From the NCBI GenBank assembly GCA_947479815.1, contig CANKAT010000001.1, positions 1-64,000 on the forward strand: a stretch of 64,000 nucleotides of DNA, read 5' to 3'. Positions 1-8,121 of this stretch are shown here, one piece after another. The stretch is from Sphingobacteriaceae bacterium. Its GTDB lineage: Bacteria; Bacteroidota; Bacteroidia; Sphingobacteriales; Sphingobacteriaceae. Positions within the stretch are counted from its first letter, which is position 1. Each line of letters starts with the position of its first letter. The translations under genes and the position numbers were made by a program. The notes beneath the pieces were generated by a model, which worked only from the letters and a program-made list of their open reading frames with translations, was not told the origin of the DNA and made no database searches.

Positions 1-2
1 AA

Positions 3-89
3 TTTAAGAAGGAAACAAGAAAGAAGAAAAGACCTGAAATAAAGAAAATTAAACCTAAGTTTGAATTAACACATACATCCAACTGGTGA
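3..89 (+). CDS. C-terminal end of a lysine-rich protein, cut by the window edge
   Basis: A reading frame is open from base 3 to a TGA at 87-89 and ends in a strongly basic tail (KKETRKKKRP followed by KPKFELTHTSNW). It is too short to assign. Its frame is the same as that of the next ORF, so the TGA could also be an in-frame stop splitting one older gene, but the short gap and the basic tail look like a normal gene end. What precedes it lies outside the window. Confidence 0.35.
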   Translation, partial: FKKETRKKKRPEIKKIKPKFELTHTSNW

Positions 90-104
90 AAAGTCCACTT
101 TAGT

Positions 105-887
105 TTGAAGACATACAGCCCTGAACAAGCATCTTTATCCTTTCCTATAGATCAGCATGAAGATATTCATGTTGTATGGAACAATATTTGGTTCGAAAAA
201 GATCAACTGATATTTAAAAACACTAAATCCCCTTTAAAACCTACTCCCCTTAGGGGTGTTCACAAAGGATTGGATACTATTCGAGAAGATTACTTTTTAA
301 GACTTCACAAAGGCAAAGCTTACAGGCTTTGTCATTCAAAGGGTGTTATTAATCAAGAATTTTCGCGTGGATGGAAATCACTCACTAAATTAATAGAGAT
401 TGGTATTCAAAAGTACGAATTCAAAACATCTGCATTCTCCAAAATAGGGAGTACAATTGACAAAGAACAAATATCTGTCTTTTTTAATGTGAGCCATGAA
501 AAGGAACCTTTTATTAAATATTTAGCAGGCCTTCAAGATGCATATTTTCCTATTATTCCAATTTTGGAGGTGAATAGTATTGGAAGAGAAGAGAGTATTA
601 TCTTTCGTTTTTTCACAAAAAAGAGAAGTGTGGTGGTGGTTTGGGAGAATATAAATCAAGGTAGAGCGTCGCATTTATTCTTAACAGCTATCGAAAATCA
701 CCCTGATAAAATGGCAGAAATCGAAGCTTTAATATTAACTAACATTAAAAGGAAAAGATCAATATTACATGGGGGGTATACCAACAGTTCCACGGTGAAA
801 AACCGAGTATCATATCTCGACAATCTTCAGCACAAATCAATTGAAAGTTATAAGGAACGAATTCAAAATATAATTGACAGCTATTAA
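105..887 (+). CDS. hypothetical protein, TTG start, 260 aa
   Basis: I do not recognise this protein. It has no signal peptide, membrane segment or obvious catalytic motif. The middle is rich in aromatic and basic residues and the C-terminus (IKRKRSILHGGYT, then a helical NLQHKSIESYKERIQ) is basic. The only possible start near the N-terminus is TTG at 105, because an in-frame TGA lies at 87-89 and no ATG occurs early. A weak purine-rich stretch (ggtgaaaag) sits about 12 bases upstream. It follows the preceding gene by 15 bases in the same frame, so the two are either co-transcribed or the remains of one gene interrupted by a stop codon. Codon use is AT-rich like its neighbours. Confidence 0.5.
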   Translation: MKTYSPEQASLSFPIDQHEDIHVVWNNIWFEKDQLIFKNTKSPLKPTPLRGVHKGLDTIREDYFLRLHKGKAYRLCHSKGVINQEFSRGWKSLTKLIEIGIQKYEFKTSAFSKIGSTIDKEQISVFFNVSHEKEPFIKYLAGLQDAYFPIIPILEVNSIGREESIIFRFFTKKRSVVVVWENINQGRASHLFLTAIENHPDKMAEIEALILTNIKRKRSILHGGYTNSSTVKNRVSYLDNLQHKSIESYKERIQNIIDSY

Positions 888-973
888 GCTATTGCTCGAT
901 TTGTATAAATGATTTAGGGGTAAGTGTATTAGCCGTTAATGGATAGACATAAATTAACAAAATGAAATAACTT

Positions 974-2113
974 ATGTATTTAATAGACAGAGTCAGTAAT
1001 AAAATAAAGAAAATTAAACAGATGACTTTCTCTGAACTTGGTTTCAAAGAGAGAGGTCATCTTCAAGAATGGTTAGAAGGAAATCCAGAAGCTCTTGGTG
1101 AAGAGCTTTTAATTATTCAAAAGGAATTTAGTGGATTTAACGACACGAATGAACGACTCGACTTATTAGCGCTTGACAAAAAAGGTAATGCAGTAATCAT
1201 TGAAAATAAACTTGACGATACGGGCAAAGATGTAACTTGGCAAGCGTTAAAATATGCTTCATATTGTTCAACCTTGACAAAGGAGCAAATCAGAAATATT
1301 TACCAACAATATTTAGACAAACAAGCGAAAGGTGAAGAAGCTACTAACAAACTAGTTGAGTTTTTCAATAACACAGAATACGAAGAGCTAACAATAAATC
1401 ATAGCCAATCCCAACGACTTATTTTAGTTGCTGGAAGTTTTAGAAAAGAGGTTACTTCAACGGTTTTGTGGCTACTCAATTATAAAATAAAAATGCAGTG
1501 TTTTAAAGCGACACCATTTGCATTAGACGACCAGCTTTTTTTAACACTTGAACAAATTATTCCAACTAAAGATGCCGAAGATTATACAATTAGCATGGTT
1601 GATAAGGCGCAAGAAGATTTATCAACCCGAGAAGAACTAAAAACAAGACACCACATTCGTTTGGAATTTTGGAGTAAGTTAATCCCTAAAATAAAAGGTA
1701 AAGCAACAATATTTCAAAATTCAAGTCCTTCAAAAGACCATTGGATAAGCTCAGGTGGGACAGGCATTTCAGGACTTTCCTATAATTTTATTATTACAAA
1801 ATCCTACGTAAGTGTAGAACTTGCAATTTCAAAAAGTGACACATTAGCTAATAAACAAGTTTTTGATGAATTGAAAAAATTTGAAACAGAAATTACCAAT
1901 GATTTTGGCAATACTTTATCTTGGGAAAGACTAAACAATAAAAAAATGTGCCGAGTTTCTTACTATTTAGAAGGTGTGAATTTATTTGAAAAAGCAGATT
2001 GGGATAGAATGATGAACTTTCTGATAGAGAATATGATTAAACTTGAAAATGCAATGAAAGAACCGTTGAAAAAAGTTAAACGAAAACTAAATGAAAAAGA
2101 GGACGCTGAATAA
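974..2113 (+). CDS. DUF4268 family protein with PD-(D/E)XK nuclease-like N-terminal domain
   Basis: The N-terminal 110 residues match the pattern of a PD-(D/E)XK nuclease-like core: an acidic strand (NERLDLLAL, Asp63) followed 14 residues later by an E-N-K motif (VIIENKL, Glu77 and Lys79). The C-terminal half (about 225-360) looks like the DUF4268 domain, with a motif around TRHHIRLEFWSKL and a final charged helix. This architecture is frequent in bacterial accessory regions and is often annotated as a possible endonuclease; a role in defence is inference only. No partner gene (methylase, helicase) is seen beside it. ATG start at 974. The protein lacks a signal peptide and is therefore cytoplasmic. 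Confidence 0.75.
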   Translation: MYLIDRVSNKIKKIKQMTFSELGFKERGHLQEWLEGNPEALGEELLIIQKEFSGFNDTNERLDLLALDKKGNAVIIENKLDDTGKDVTWQALKYASYCSTLTKEQIRNIYQQYLDKQAKGEEATNKLVEFFNNTEYEELTINHSQSQRLILVAGSFRKEVTSTVLWLLNYKIKMQCFKATPFALDDQLFLTLEQIIPTKDAEDYTISMVDKAQEDLSTREELKTRHHIRLEFWSKLIPKIKGKATIFQNSSPSKDHWISSGGTGISGLSYNFIITKSYVSVELAISKSDTLANKQVFDELKKFETEITNDFGNTLSWERLNNKKMCRVSYYLEGVNLFEKADWDRMMNFLIENMIKLENAMKEPLKKVKRKLNEKEDAE

Positions 2114-2285
2114 AACACCAGCACCTAACACAACCTACAAGAAATTGGCGATTAAGTGCTTAAATTAAGTTTTTTACTTATTGTCCTGAAGAATCTTGAC
2201 TATTGATGACACTAAAATTAAGCCATAGCAAATTGGAAACTTATCTTAGAACAGATTATTTAACAATTATAAAATAAATCGAAAA

Positions 2286-2864
2286 ATGAAAATAAAGCTT
2301 TCTATTGTATTAGTTATTGTGTTCAATAATCTGATTTATTCTCAAGTTAAAACAACTAATAATATTTGGGCTGCAAAGGAATTCAGTAAAGAGATATCAC
2401 TTTTTAAATCAAAAGAGTTTTTATTTAATACAGTATTAGGGTCATCAGAACAAGTAGTAAAATTTGAAGTTACATCACTTGCGGCTGCAAATTCAGGAGA
2501 ACTAACCACATTGCTTTATAAATGTGAATCAAAACAAAAAGAAGGCTTAATTCTTGGTTTTTACGGCGATTATTGGAATGAAGCAGGAGTGTTATATCAA
2601 GGATATTCATTCAAGCACCTCGAAAAAGATAAAGCAACTCAACTTTTGAATAAAATCAAAACATCCCTTGAAGAAAATAGTAAATTTCTTGAAGATAAAA
2701 GTGACAACAATAATATATATTTCAAATACGATGACATGAATATATTAATTTGGACAAACGGAGGAAGTTATTCTATTAGGATTTTTTGGCAAGGCTTTGA
2801 CTCAACTTGGGAAAAAACAGCATTTGAGCGCTCAAAAAGAAGATTTGAGAAAAAAATTAAATAA
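2286..2864 (+). CDS. secreted hypothetical protein, 192 aa
   Basis: The N-terminus (MKIKLSIVLVIVFNNLIYSQ) is a clear Sec signal peptide with the Bacteroidota-typical cleavage just before or after a Gln. The mature part, about 170 residues, is a mixed alpha/beta sequence with no motif I recognise; it ends in a basic helix (FERSKRRFEKKIK). It stands alone, 170 bases after the DUF4268 gene and 410 bases before the next gene. The product should be periplasmic. No function can be assigned. Confidence 0.65.
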   Translation: MKIKLSIVLVIVFNNLIYSQVKTTNNIWAAKEFSKEISLFKSKEFLFNTVLGSSEQVVKFEVTSLAAANSGELTTLLYKCESKQKEGLILGFYGDYWNEAGVLYQGYSFKHLEKDKATQLLNKIKTSLEENSKFLEDKSDNNNIYFKYDDMNILIWTNGGSYSIRIFWQGFDSTWEKTAFERSKRRFEKKIK

Positions 2865-2888
2865 TATATCTTCAAAAATATTAAACCC

Positions 2889-2965
2889 AATTTAGCCACG
2901 CCTTTTCACAGGTAAACAATCTCTTTTCTATTACTGATACCCTTAACCTACAGGGATTATCCTTG
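2889..2965. repeat. imperfect direct repeat, copy 1 (~75 bp)
   Basis: The stretch reading tttcacaggtaaacaatc, then ttttctatt and ending ggattatccttg recurs with about 80% identity at 4967-5042. The two copies have the same orientation and bracket the coiled-coil lipoprotein gene. No coding function is seen. The rest of the 2865-3274 gap is AT-rich with nothing else recognisable. Confidence 0.6.
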
Positions 2966-3274
2966 AAATATAGATGCAGGTTATATTATGATATTTCATG
3001 TACTATCGATATTTAAAAATAATTTTCTTACAAAAATTAAGCGTACTAAAGTAAATATTTAGTTAAACACGCATTGTAGAATAAATGAGTAGGCCTGCCA
3101 AGGTTACAGTATAATTATGAGTAGTGTTAGCTTTGAGTCAAACCAATGTTTACTAAAAATATTTAATTCACTTAAAGTTAATTATTTAACCTTTTTATTG
3201 CGAAAATGGCCTATTAGGGGCTATAACAATAGCTGGCTTGTGGCATTATTGCCATAAGTATATTTTGTCTTAAA

Positions 3275-4870
3275 ATGAGATTTATGAAAGGAATTATTAA
3301 GTATTCAATCGGATTTATCACTATTACATTAGGTATATTAGCCTGTCAAAAGCAGGTTGATTACGGTCCAGAGATTACACAACTTAAATCCGATGTTGTT
3401 TCCTTAAAAAACAGTATTACTGCAATTACTTCCCAGCTTACTAATTTGGAATCCTCCTTAAAGGCCAAGATTGATTTAACAAATTCCAAAATTGATATAA
3501 TTAATACCTCTATAAGCACACTAAATACAAAAACAATAACTGGACTATCAGCTGATATTCTTGCTATTAACAGTTTATTAAAAAATACAAACACAGAAAC
3601 AATAAGAAGACTTGACTCAATTAAAATTGCAATATTACAAATTGATAAATTAGTTAGTAATAATACAACCTCAGCATCAACCCTTTCTACTTCTTATAAT
3701 AAACTTTTATCAAACTATATTACCTTATTAAAAATCGTACAGACAACTACTATCATTACTGAAATTAATGGTTCTGTTTTTAAAGGTAGTTTCTTAAGAG
3801 GTTCGTTACTAAACTTTTATGAGTTAGACTCAAATTTATATCAAACTGGTAGAAGCTTTAATTCTACAATAAAAGATGACTATGGAAATTTTACACTAAA
3901 AGCACAAAACCTAGCAGGTAAATTAGTGAGAGTTGTTGGGGACGGCTTTTATTGGAATGAAGTTTTAAATGAAAATTCTTCAAGCCGAATTACCTTAACT
4001 GCATTATGTAAGATTGACTCAAACGAAACAGTTAATGTTAATGTTCTTACGCAATTAGAAAGGCCACGAGTAGAATATCTTTACAATACTAAAGGATTAT
4101 CTTTTGATAGTGCAAAATCACAGGCAGTTAAAGAAGTATTAAAGGCTTTTGGTTTTGAGAATACAGGAATAAAAAGAGCTGAGAAAGTTGAAGTTGTTGG
4201 AGTTGGCGATGAAAGTAAGATACTTTTAGCAATCTCAACTTTAATGCAGGGATATAGAACAGAAAGCGAGGTGAGTCAAATATTAAGTGACTTTGCAGAA
4301 GATTTAGAAAAAGATGGAATACTTACAGATGCTACAATTGGAAATGATTTAGAAACTCATTTATACTATACTGATACTTCTGCAGTGTTAAACAACTTCA
4401 AAGTAAAATATAGAAAACTATACAATACTGATATAGTTAATAGCATTGACATGAGATTTGTAAAGCATTTTCAAAACAATACAACATTCAGTAAGGATAA
4501 AGATTTATTTGAATTCCCTGAGTATGAAAAAAATGGTACATATAAAAATATATTAAGCCCATTGAATTCGATTTTTACAACAAACTCATATGGCGTAACT
4601 GCAAATGTTACACGACGAGGTATGCAAATTAAAATTGAAATTTTAAAAGAAGACGGAAGTAGTGTTGGTTGTACTTTTGGTTTTCCACAAGGGATGGAAG
4701 TAGGCTGGACTTTAGCTAGACCAAATTGTATAATGCCAACTTATACTTCTAATGGGCAAACACTTCAAGATGCCTGGACAATGTTTGGGTCTAAACAAAG
4801 ATATCGTGTTAATATTTATGAGAAAGGATTGACTACACCTACTCGATTTAAAATAATCACTTATGAATAA
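3275..4870 (+). CDS. coiled-coil lipoprotein, 531 aa
   Basis: The N-terminal hydrophobic segment ends in a lipobox (TLGILACQ, Cys24), so the protein is probably an outer- or inner-membrane lipoprotein; there is no acidic sorting pattern clear enough to choose. Residues about 33-160 form a long Ser/Thr/Asn-rich coiled coil with heptad-like spacing (ITQLKSDVVSLKNSITAI). The following part (about 165-235) resembles a carboxypeptidase-regulatory-like beta domain (ITEINGSVFKGSFLRGS, DDYGNFTLKA). The C-terminal 100 residues are beta-rich with two Cys. A second Met at residue 4 is an alternative start. The family is unknown to me. It lies between the two copies of a 75-bp repeat, which may indicate that it moved as a unit. 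Confidence 0.65.
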   Translation: MRFMKGIIKYSIGFITITLGILACQKQVDYGPEITQLKSDVVSLKNSITAITSQLTNLESSLKAKIDLTNSKIDIINTSISTLNTKTITGLSADILAINSLLKNTNTETIRRLDSIKIAILQIDKLVSNNTTSASTLSTSYNKLLSNYITLLKIVQTTTIITEINGSVFKGSFLRGSLLNFYELDSNLYQTGRSFNSTIKDDYGNFTLKAQNLAGKLVRVVGDGFYWNEVLNENSSSRITLTALCKIDSNETVNVNVLTQLERPRVEYLYNTKGLSFDSAKSQAVKEVLKAFGFENTGIKRAEKVEVVGVGDESKILLAISTLMQGYRTESEVSQILSDFAEDLEKDGILTDATIGNDLETHLYYTDTSAVLNNFKVKYRKLYNTDIVNSIDMRFVKHFQNNTTFSKDKDLFEFPEYEKNGTYKNILSPLNSIFTTNSYGVTANVTRRGMQIKIEILKEDGSSVGCTFGFPQGMEVGWTLARPNCIMPTYTSNGQTLQDAWTMFGSKQRYRVNIYEKGLTTPTRFKIITYE

Positions 4871-4966
4871 CCATTGAAATTAGGATTAGTGAATGAGCAA
4901 ATGTAAATTATTCTTTTCCCTTGCTTTAAGTAGATTTAAATAGTAATCCAAATATTCAAATTCCTA

Positions 4967-5042
4967 ATTCAGCCACCCCCATTCACAGGTAAACAATTTC
5001 TTTTCTATTGCTGATATTCTTAGACTGTGGGGATTATCCTTG
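4967..5042. repeat. imperfect direct repeat, copy 2, truncated by the IS left end
   Basis: This stretch matches copy 1 at 2889-2965 (shared cores attcacaggtaaacaat, ttttctatt and ggattatccttg). It stops exactly where the left inverted repeat of the IS3-family element begins (tgtagcc at 5043), so the element inserted at, or recombined into, this repeat. Confidence 0.6.
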
Positions 5043-5069
5043 TGTAGCCTTCCCATTTTTAAGACAGGA

Positions 5070-5939
5070 TTAATTTAGACTTATTTCTTCAATTAATTTA
5101 GTTGTATTGTTAAAAGTCTTTTGTTGTTTGGCTATCATAGCAGGTACCATGCCTTTAAGGGCACTATGAGGTTTCATATAATTATAATCATAAACCCATT
5201 CATCGCATAATATCCTTAACTGCTCCAGGGTTTCGAACAGGTAAGCATCCAAAACATCTTCTCGAAATGTTCTGTTCAAGCGTTCGACATACCCGTTCTG
5301 CATGGGCTTTCCTGGTTGAATAAACTGCAGAATAACTCCATTCTTCTCACACCAGCCTTTGAGCTCTTTACTAATAAATTCCGGACCATTATCCGTCCTG
5401 ATCTTAACAGGCTTTCCTCTCTCATTTACAATCTGATCTAAAACCATAATTACCTTCCATGCGGGAATACTGTAATCTGCATATGCAGCAAGACACTCTC
5501 TACTGCAATCATCCATTATATTTAATATCCTAACTCTTCTGCCATTTGTCAAAGCATCGCTCACGAAATCCATACTGTAACTGTAATTTATCTGCTGTGG
5601 CACCTCTAATGGTTGTTTAATTCGCTGCGGTAATCTCCGCTTATGTTTACGCCTAAATACTAATCTCATTGATCTATATATCTGAAGAACACGTTTACGG
5701 TTCCATACCAACCCCTCTAATCGGATCTTGCCATAGTAATCATCAAATCCTCGTGTAGGATAGCGTTCTGCAAGGCTTTGAAGCTTAGTCATTACATCGG
5801 TATCGTCTTTCCTGCTTTGATAATACCACAATGAACGGTGCAGGCCGGCTATACGACAAGCCCTGTCAATACTGACTCCTGTTTCACTAACCGACCATTC
5901 TGCCAGCTCTCGCTTTTGACAAGGCTTTAAAACTTTTTT
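5070..5939 (-). CDS. IS3-family transposase OrfB (DDE catalytic part), expressed by -1 frameshift
   Basis: This rve/integrase-core transposase catalyses strand transfer of the element. Visible are an HTH_21-like N-terminal part (CRIAGLHRSLWYYQSRK), then the DDE residues: Asp in YSMDFVSD, Asp in IRTDNGPEF and Glu in NGYVERLNR. The ORF track starts it at a TTG (5831), but the same frame is open back to the slippery site at 5933-5939 and the extra residues (KKVLKPCQKRELAEW...) are those expected in the OrfAB fusion. It therefore has no independent start that I trust and should be made as a frameshifted OrfAB product with orfA. Length is normal for the family. Confidence 0.9.
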   Translation of the reverse strand, partial: KKVLKPCQKRELAEWSVSETGVSIDRACRIAGLHRSLWYYQSRKDDTDVMTKLQSLAERYPTRGFDDYYGKIRLEGLVWNRKRVLQIYRSMRLVFRRKHKRRLPQRIKQPLEVPQQINYSYSMDFVSDALTNGRRVRILNIMDDCSRECLAAYADYSIPAWKVIMVLDQIVNERGKPVKIRTDNGPEFISKELKGWCEKNGVILQFIQPGKPMQNGYVERLNRTFREDVLDAYLFETLEQLRILCDEWVYDYNYMKPHSALKGMVPAMIAKQQKTFNNTTKLIEEISLN

Positions 5940-6193
5940 TCGATGACTGTTTTAGCGAGTTGATAATCCAGGCTCAGCTCTGCATACATCTGCTTAAGCC
6001 TACGGTTCTCATCTTGAAGTGCTTTAAGTTCGCGCAGATGAGAGGAATCCATACCACTGTACTTCTTGCGCCAATTGTACAAGGTGGCTTTACTGATTCC
6101 GTACTCCCGGCATACATCATGTGCCTGGCGACCACCCTCATATTGCTTAAGAGCAGTCGTGATTTGTGTTTCTGTAAATTGTTGCTTCTTCAT
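5927..6193 (-). CDS. IS3-family transposase OrfA (helix-turn-helix)
   Basis: The 88-residue protein carries the N-terminal DNA-binding HTH of IS3-family transposases (QITTALKQYEGGRQAHDV, then CREYGISKATLYNWRKKYSG) followed by a leucine-zipper-like helix (ELKALQDENRRLKQMYAEL). It binds the inverted repeats and, with OrfB, forms the OrfAB transposase. It ends GAA AAA AAG TTT TAA, so a -1 shift on A_AAA_AAG carries ribosomes into orfB. ATG start at 6193, just inside the right inverted repeat. Confidence 0.92.
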   Translation of the reverse strand: MKKQQFTETQITTALKQYEGGRQAHDVCREYGISKATLYNWRKKYSGMDSSHLRELKALQDENRRLKQMYAELSLDYQLAKTVIEKKF

Positions 6194-6241
6194 TTTTCTG
6201 ACATTTAAAATTAAACATTTTGTCTAATTAATGAATGTCTT

Positions 6242-6295
6242 AATATCGGGGAAGCTTACAAAAATGGGAAGGCTACAATATCGGGGAAGCTTACA
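6242..6295. repeat. tandem array of IS-end sequences at the right junction
   Basis: The 19-mer aatatcggggaagcttaca occurs at 6242-6260 (IS right end) and again at 6277-6295. Between them sits aaaatgggaaggctaca (6261-6277), the reverse complement of the IS left end. Three terminal sequences thus follow one another, all in right-end orientation, directly before the truncated photolyase-related gene. Confidence 0.85.
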
Positions 6296-7311
6296 GAAAC
6301 ATATTATTAGCAGAACAAAACAAGCCATTAGGAGGAAAATGGACCTTTGATGATGAAAATCGTTTAAAATATCCCAAAGGAAAAACTCCGCCCAAAGTTG
6401 AATTTTTAAACCCTAACAAGTTTTATACTGAGGCAATTGCCTACACTCAAAAATATTTTCCTGATAACTATGGAAAATTAAATGACAGTTTTATTTATCC
6501 GTCAACTTTTTCTGAGAGTAAGCAATGGCTGAATGATTTTTTCAAATCAAGATTTTCAGAATTTGGGGCTTTTGAAGATGCCATTCTTTCAGATGAACTA
6601 ATTTTACATCATAGTGTTTTAACGCCCATGATGAACGTTGGATTATTGTCGCCACAATTCGTTGTTGATGAGGCTTTACAATATGCCAGTAAAAATGAAA
6701 TTCCATTAAACTCTTTAGAAGGTTTTATCAGACAAATTATTGGCTGGAGAGAATTTATTAGATCAGTGTATGAGTTAAAAGGCTCTAAAGAACGAACAAG
6801 AAATTTCTGGGGTTTTACCCGAAAAATACCCGCATCGTTTTGGAACGGAACCACAGGAATTGAGCCAATCGACCTCACAATTAAAAAAGTTTTAGAAACA
6901 GGCTATTGTCATCATATTGAGCGATTAATGGTATTGGGAAACTTTATGCTCTTGTGTGAATTTGATCCGGATGAAGTTTACCGTTGGTTTATGGAACTTT
7001 TTATTGACGCGTTTGACTGGGTAATGGTTCCAAATGTTTACGGAATGAGCCAGTTTGCTGATGGAGGATTAATGTCGTCAAAGCCCTATATAAGTGGTAG
7101 TAATTATCTGATGAAAATGAGCAATTATCCTAAAGGAGAATGGCAAGAGGTTTGGGATACCTTATTCTGGAATTTTTTAGACAATCAACGTACTTTTTTT
7201 CTAAAAAACCCGAGACTTAGTATGCTAGTGAGAACCTTCGACAAATGGGATGATAATAAGAAGAAATTAATGCATACTACTGCTAATAAATACCTTTCAA
7301 GTTTGAGTTAA
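6296..7311 (+). pseudogene. cryptochrome/photolyase-related protein, 5'-truncated at the IS
   Basis: The frame is open from the IS-end array and continues into the ORF-track CDS at 6628. It begins with NILLAEQNKPLGGKWTFDD, which in the photolyase-related (PhrB/FeS-BCP-like) family lies roughly a third of the way into a protein of about 500 residues. The FAD-binding helical domain is present: EGFIRQIIGWREFIRSVY, TGYCHHIERLMVLGNF, DWVMVPNVYGMSQFADGG and the C-terminal NPRLSM. The N-terminal antenna/Rossmann domain is missing, and no copy of it is found left of the IS, so a simple insertion does not explain the loss. The region where FeS members have clustered cysteines (MSNYPKGEWQEVWD) has none here. 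The ORF-track start at 6628 is an internal Met. Probably non-functional as a light-dependent repair enzyme. Confidence 0.85.
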
Positions 7312-7397
7312 GCAATAATCTGGGGCGATTGCGCAAGTTTCGGTGAAGTTGACCATATTCTACTCATTAATTTGTATACCTGTGGTGTTTACAAAAG

Positions 7398-7567
7398 TGT
7401 CCTTTCGAACACCTATTTATTTTTCAATTGAAATGGAGTATTGAAAGGTGGAGAAATCTGATCAGTAAGGAGGCTTTTTCAATTAAAATCAGCATTAATC
7501 TCAATAGATTTCTCCACGCTTAAAATAAGTTTAGCCTAAAACTAGTATTTGCGTGTTCGAAATGACG
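7398..7567. repeat. MITE-like palindromic element, copy A (~170 bp)
   Basis: This is a non-coding unit with terminal inverted repeats (ctttcgaacac ... gtgttcgaaatgacg) and an inner inverted pair (gtggagaaatct ... agatttctccac). A second copy is at 17168-17339 in the same orientation, about 80% identical. The ends belong to the 'gtcatttcgaa' repeat type widespread in Bacteroidota. No ORF or transposase is inside. The remainder of the 7312-7839 gap is AT-rich and shows nothing further except a possible TAnnTTTG hexad at 7818. Confidence 0.8.
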
Positions 7568-7817
7568 GTTTGATTTGATAGAATATTTAATTTCTGTGCT
7601 TCTTGGGGTTCACCATGCATAAGAAAATTATGTAAATCTAGAGTATATACAGAATAATGTATCCCATCTGTCTATTTAGTGAGCGCAATGGAGCCTACTA
7701 ATCGTAATAATATCAAAATTTTTGAGTGCTTTTTTTAGAAAATAGTACCTTAATCAATATAATTTAGCTGATTAGTCCTAATCAAATAAGCGGCATTTAT
7801 ATTTAGTTGAAGATTTA

Positions 7818-7825
7818 TATATTTG
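7818..7825 (+). promoter_or_regulatory. possible -7 promoter element (TAnnTTTG)
   Basis: The sequence tatatttg fits the Bacteroidota -7 consensus TAnnTTTG, just upstream of the small ORF and the giant acidic gene. I could not find a convincing -33 TTG at the right spacing, so this is weak. Confidence 0.25.
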
Positions 7826-7839
7826 AATATCTACATTAT

Positions 7840-8082
7840 ATGAAAAATATTAAATCTAAATTGGCCATGAACACTCCTGACCTAGAACTAATCAAAAAGC
7901 ATTACAAAAAACTTCATAAAGATTGGTCGGATGAGGAGGTAGAACGCCGGGCTTTGGAAACAATGAATAAATATCTTTTACTGAATAAGTATAAATTATC
8001 TGAGGCAGAAAGGCAAGACAAAGTTGAATTCGAAAAAGCGCTAGACAGGGAGTCTTTGAATTTATATTTCGATAATATTTAA
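7840..8082 (+). CDS. small hypothetical protein, charged, about 80 aa
   Basis: The ORF track opens at a TTG (7807), but ATG codons at 7840 and 7867 are more likely starts; I list 7840, and the 71-residue form from MNTPDLELIKKHY is equally possible. The protein is helical and highly charged (KKLHKDWSDEEVERRALE) with no known motif. It ends 39 bases before the giant acidic gene and points the same way, so the two may be co-expressed. No function can be given. Confidence 0.5.
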   Translation: MKNIKSKLAMNTPDLELIKKHYKKLHKDWSDEEVERRALETMNKYLLLNKYKLSEAERQDKVEFEKALDRESLNLYFDNI

Positions 8083-8121
8083 GTGTAGTATTAAAATTGG
8101 TTTTCATCAAACATCTCTAAT

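Larger units (their letters stand above)
5043..6260 (-). mobile_element. IS3-family insertion sequence, about 1218 bp
   Basis: The left end reads tgtagccttcccatttttaa and the right end, read inward, tgtaagcttccccgatatta; both continue as aagac...attaatt(t)agac, giving imperfect inverted repeats of nearly 40 bp. Inside are orfA and orfB on the minus strand, joined by an A_AAA_AAG slippery heptamer. All DDE residues are present, so the element may be active. No 3-bp target duplication is seen (left flank ttg, right flank aaa). Immediately right of the element lie two further copies of IS-end sequence (6261-6295), which points to an earlier rearrangement or nested insertion. Confidence 0.9.

Noticed and set aside
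3361-3594. Minus-strand 77-aa hydrophobic ORF
   Set aside because: It is the antisense of the coiled-coil repeat of the lipoprotein gene, whose regular codons keep the opposite frame open.
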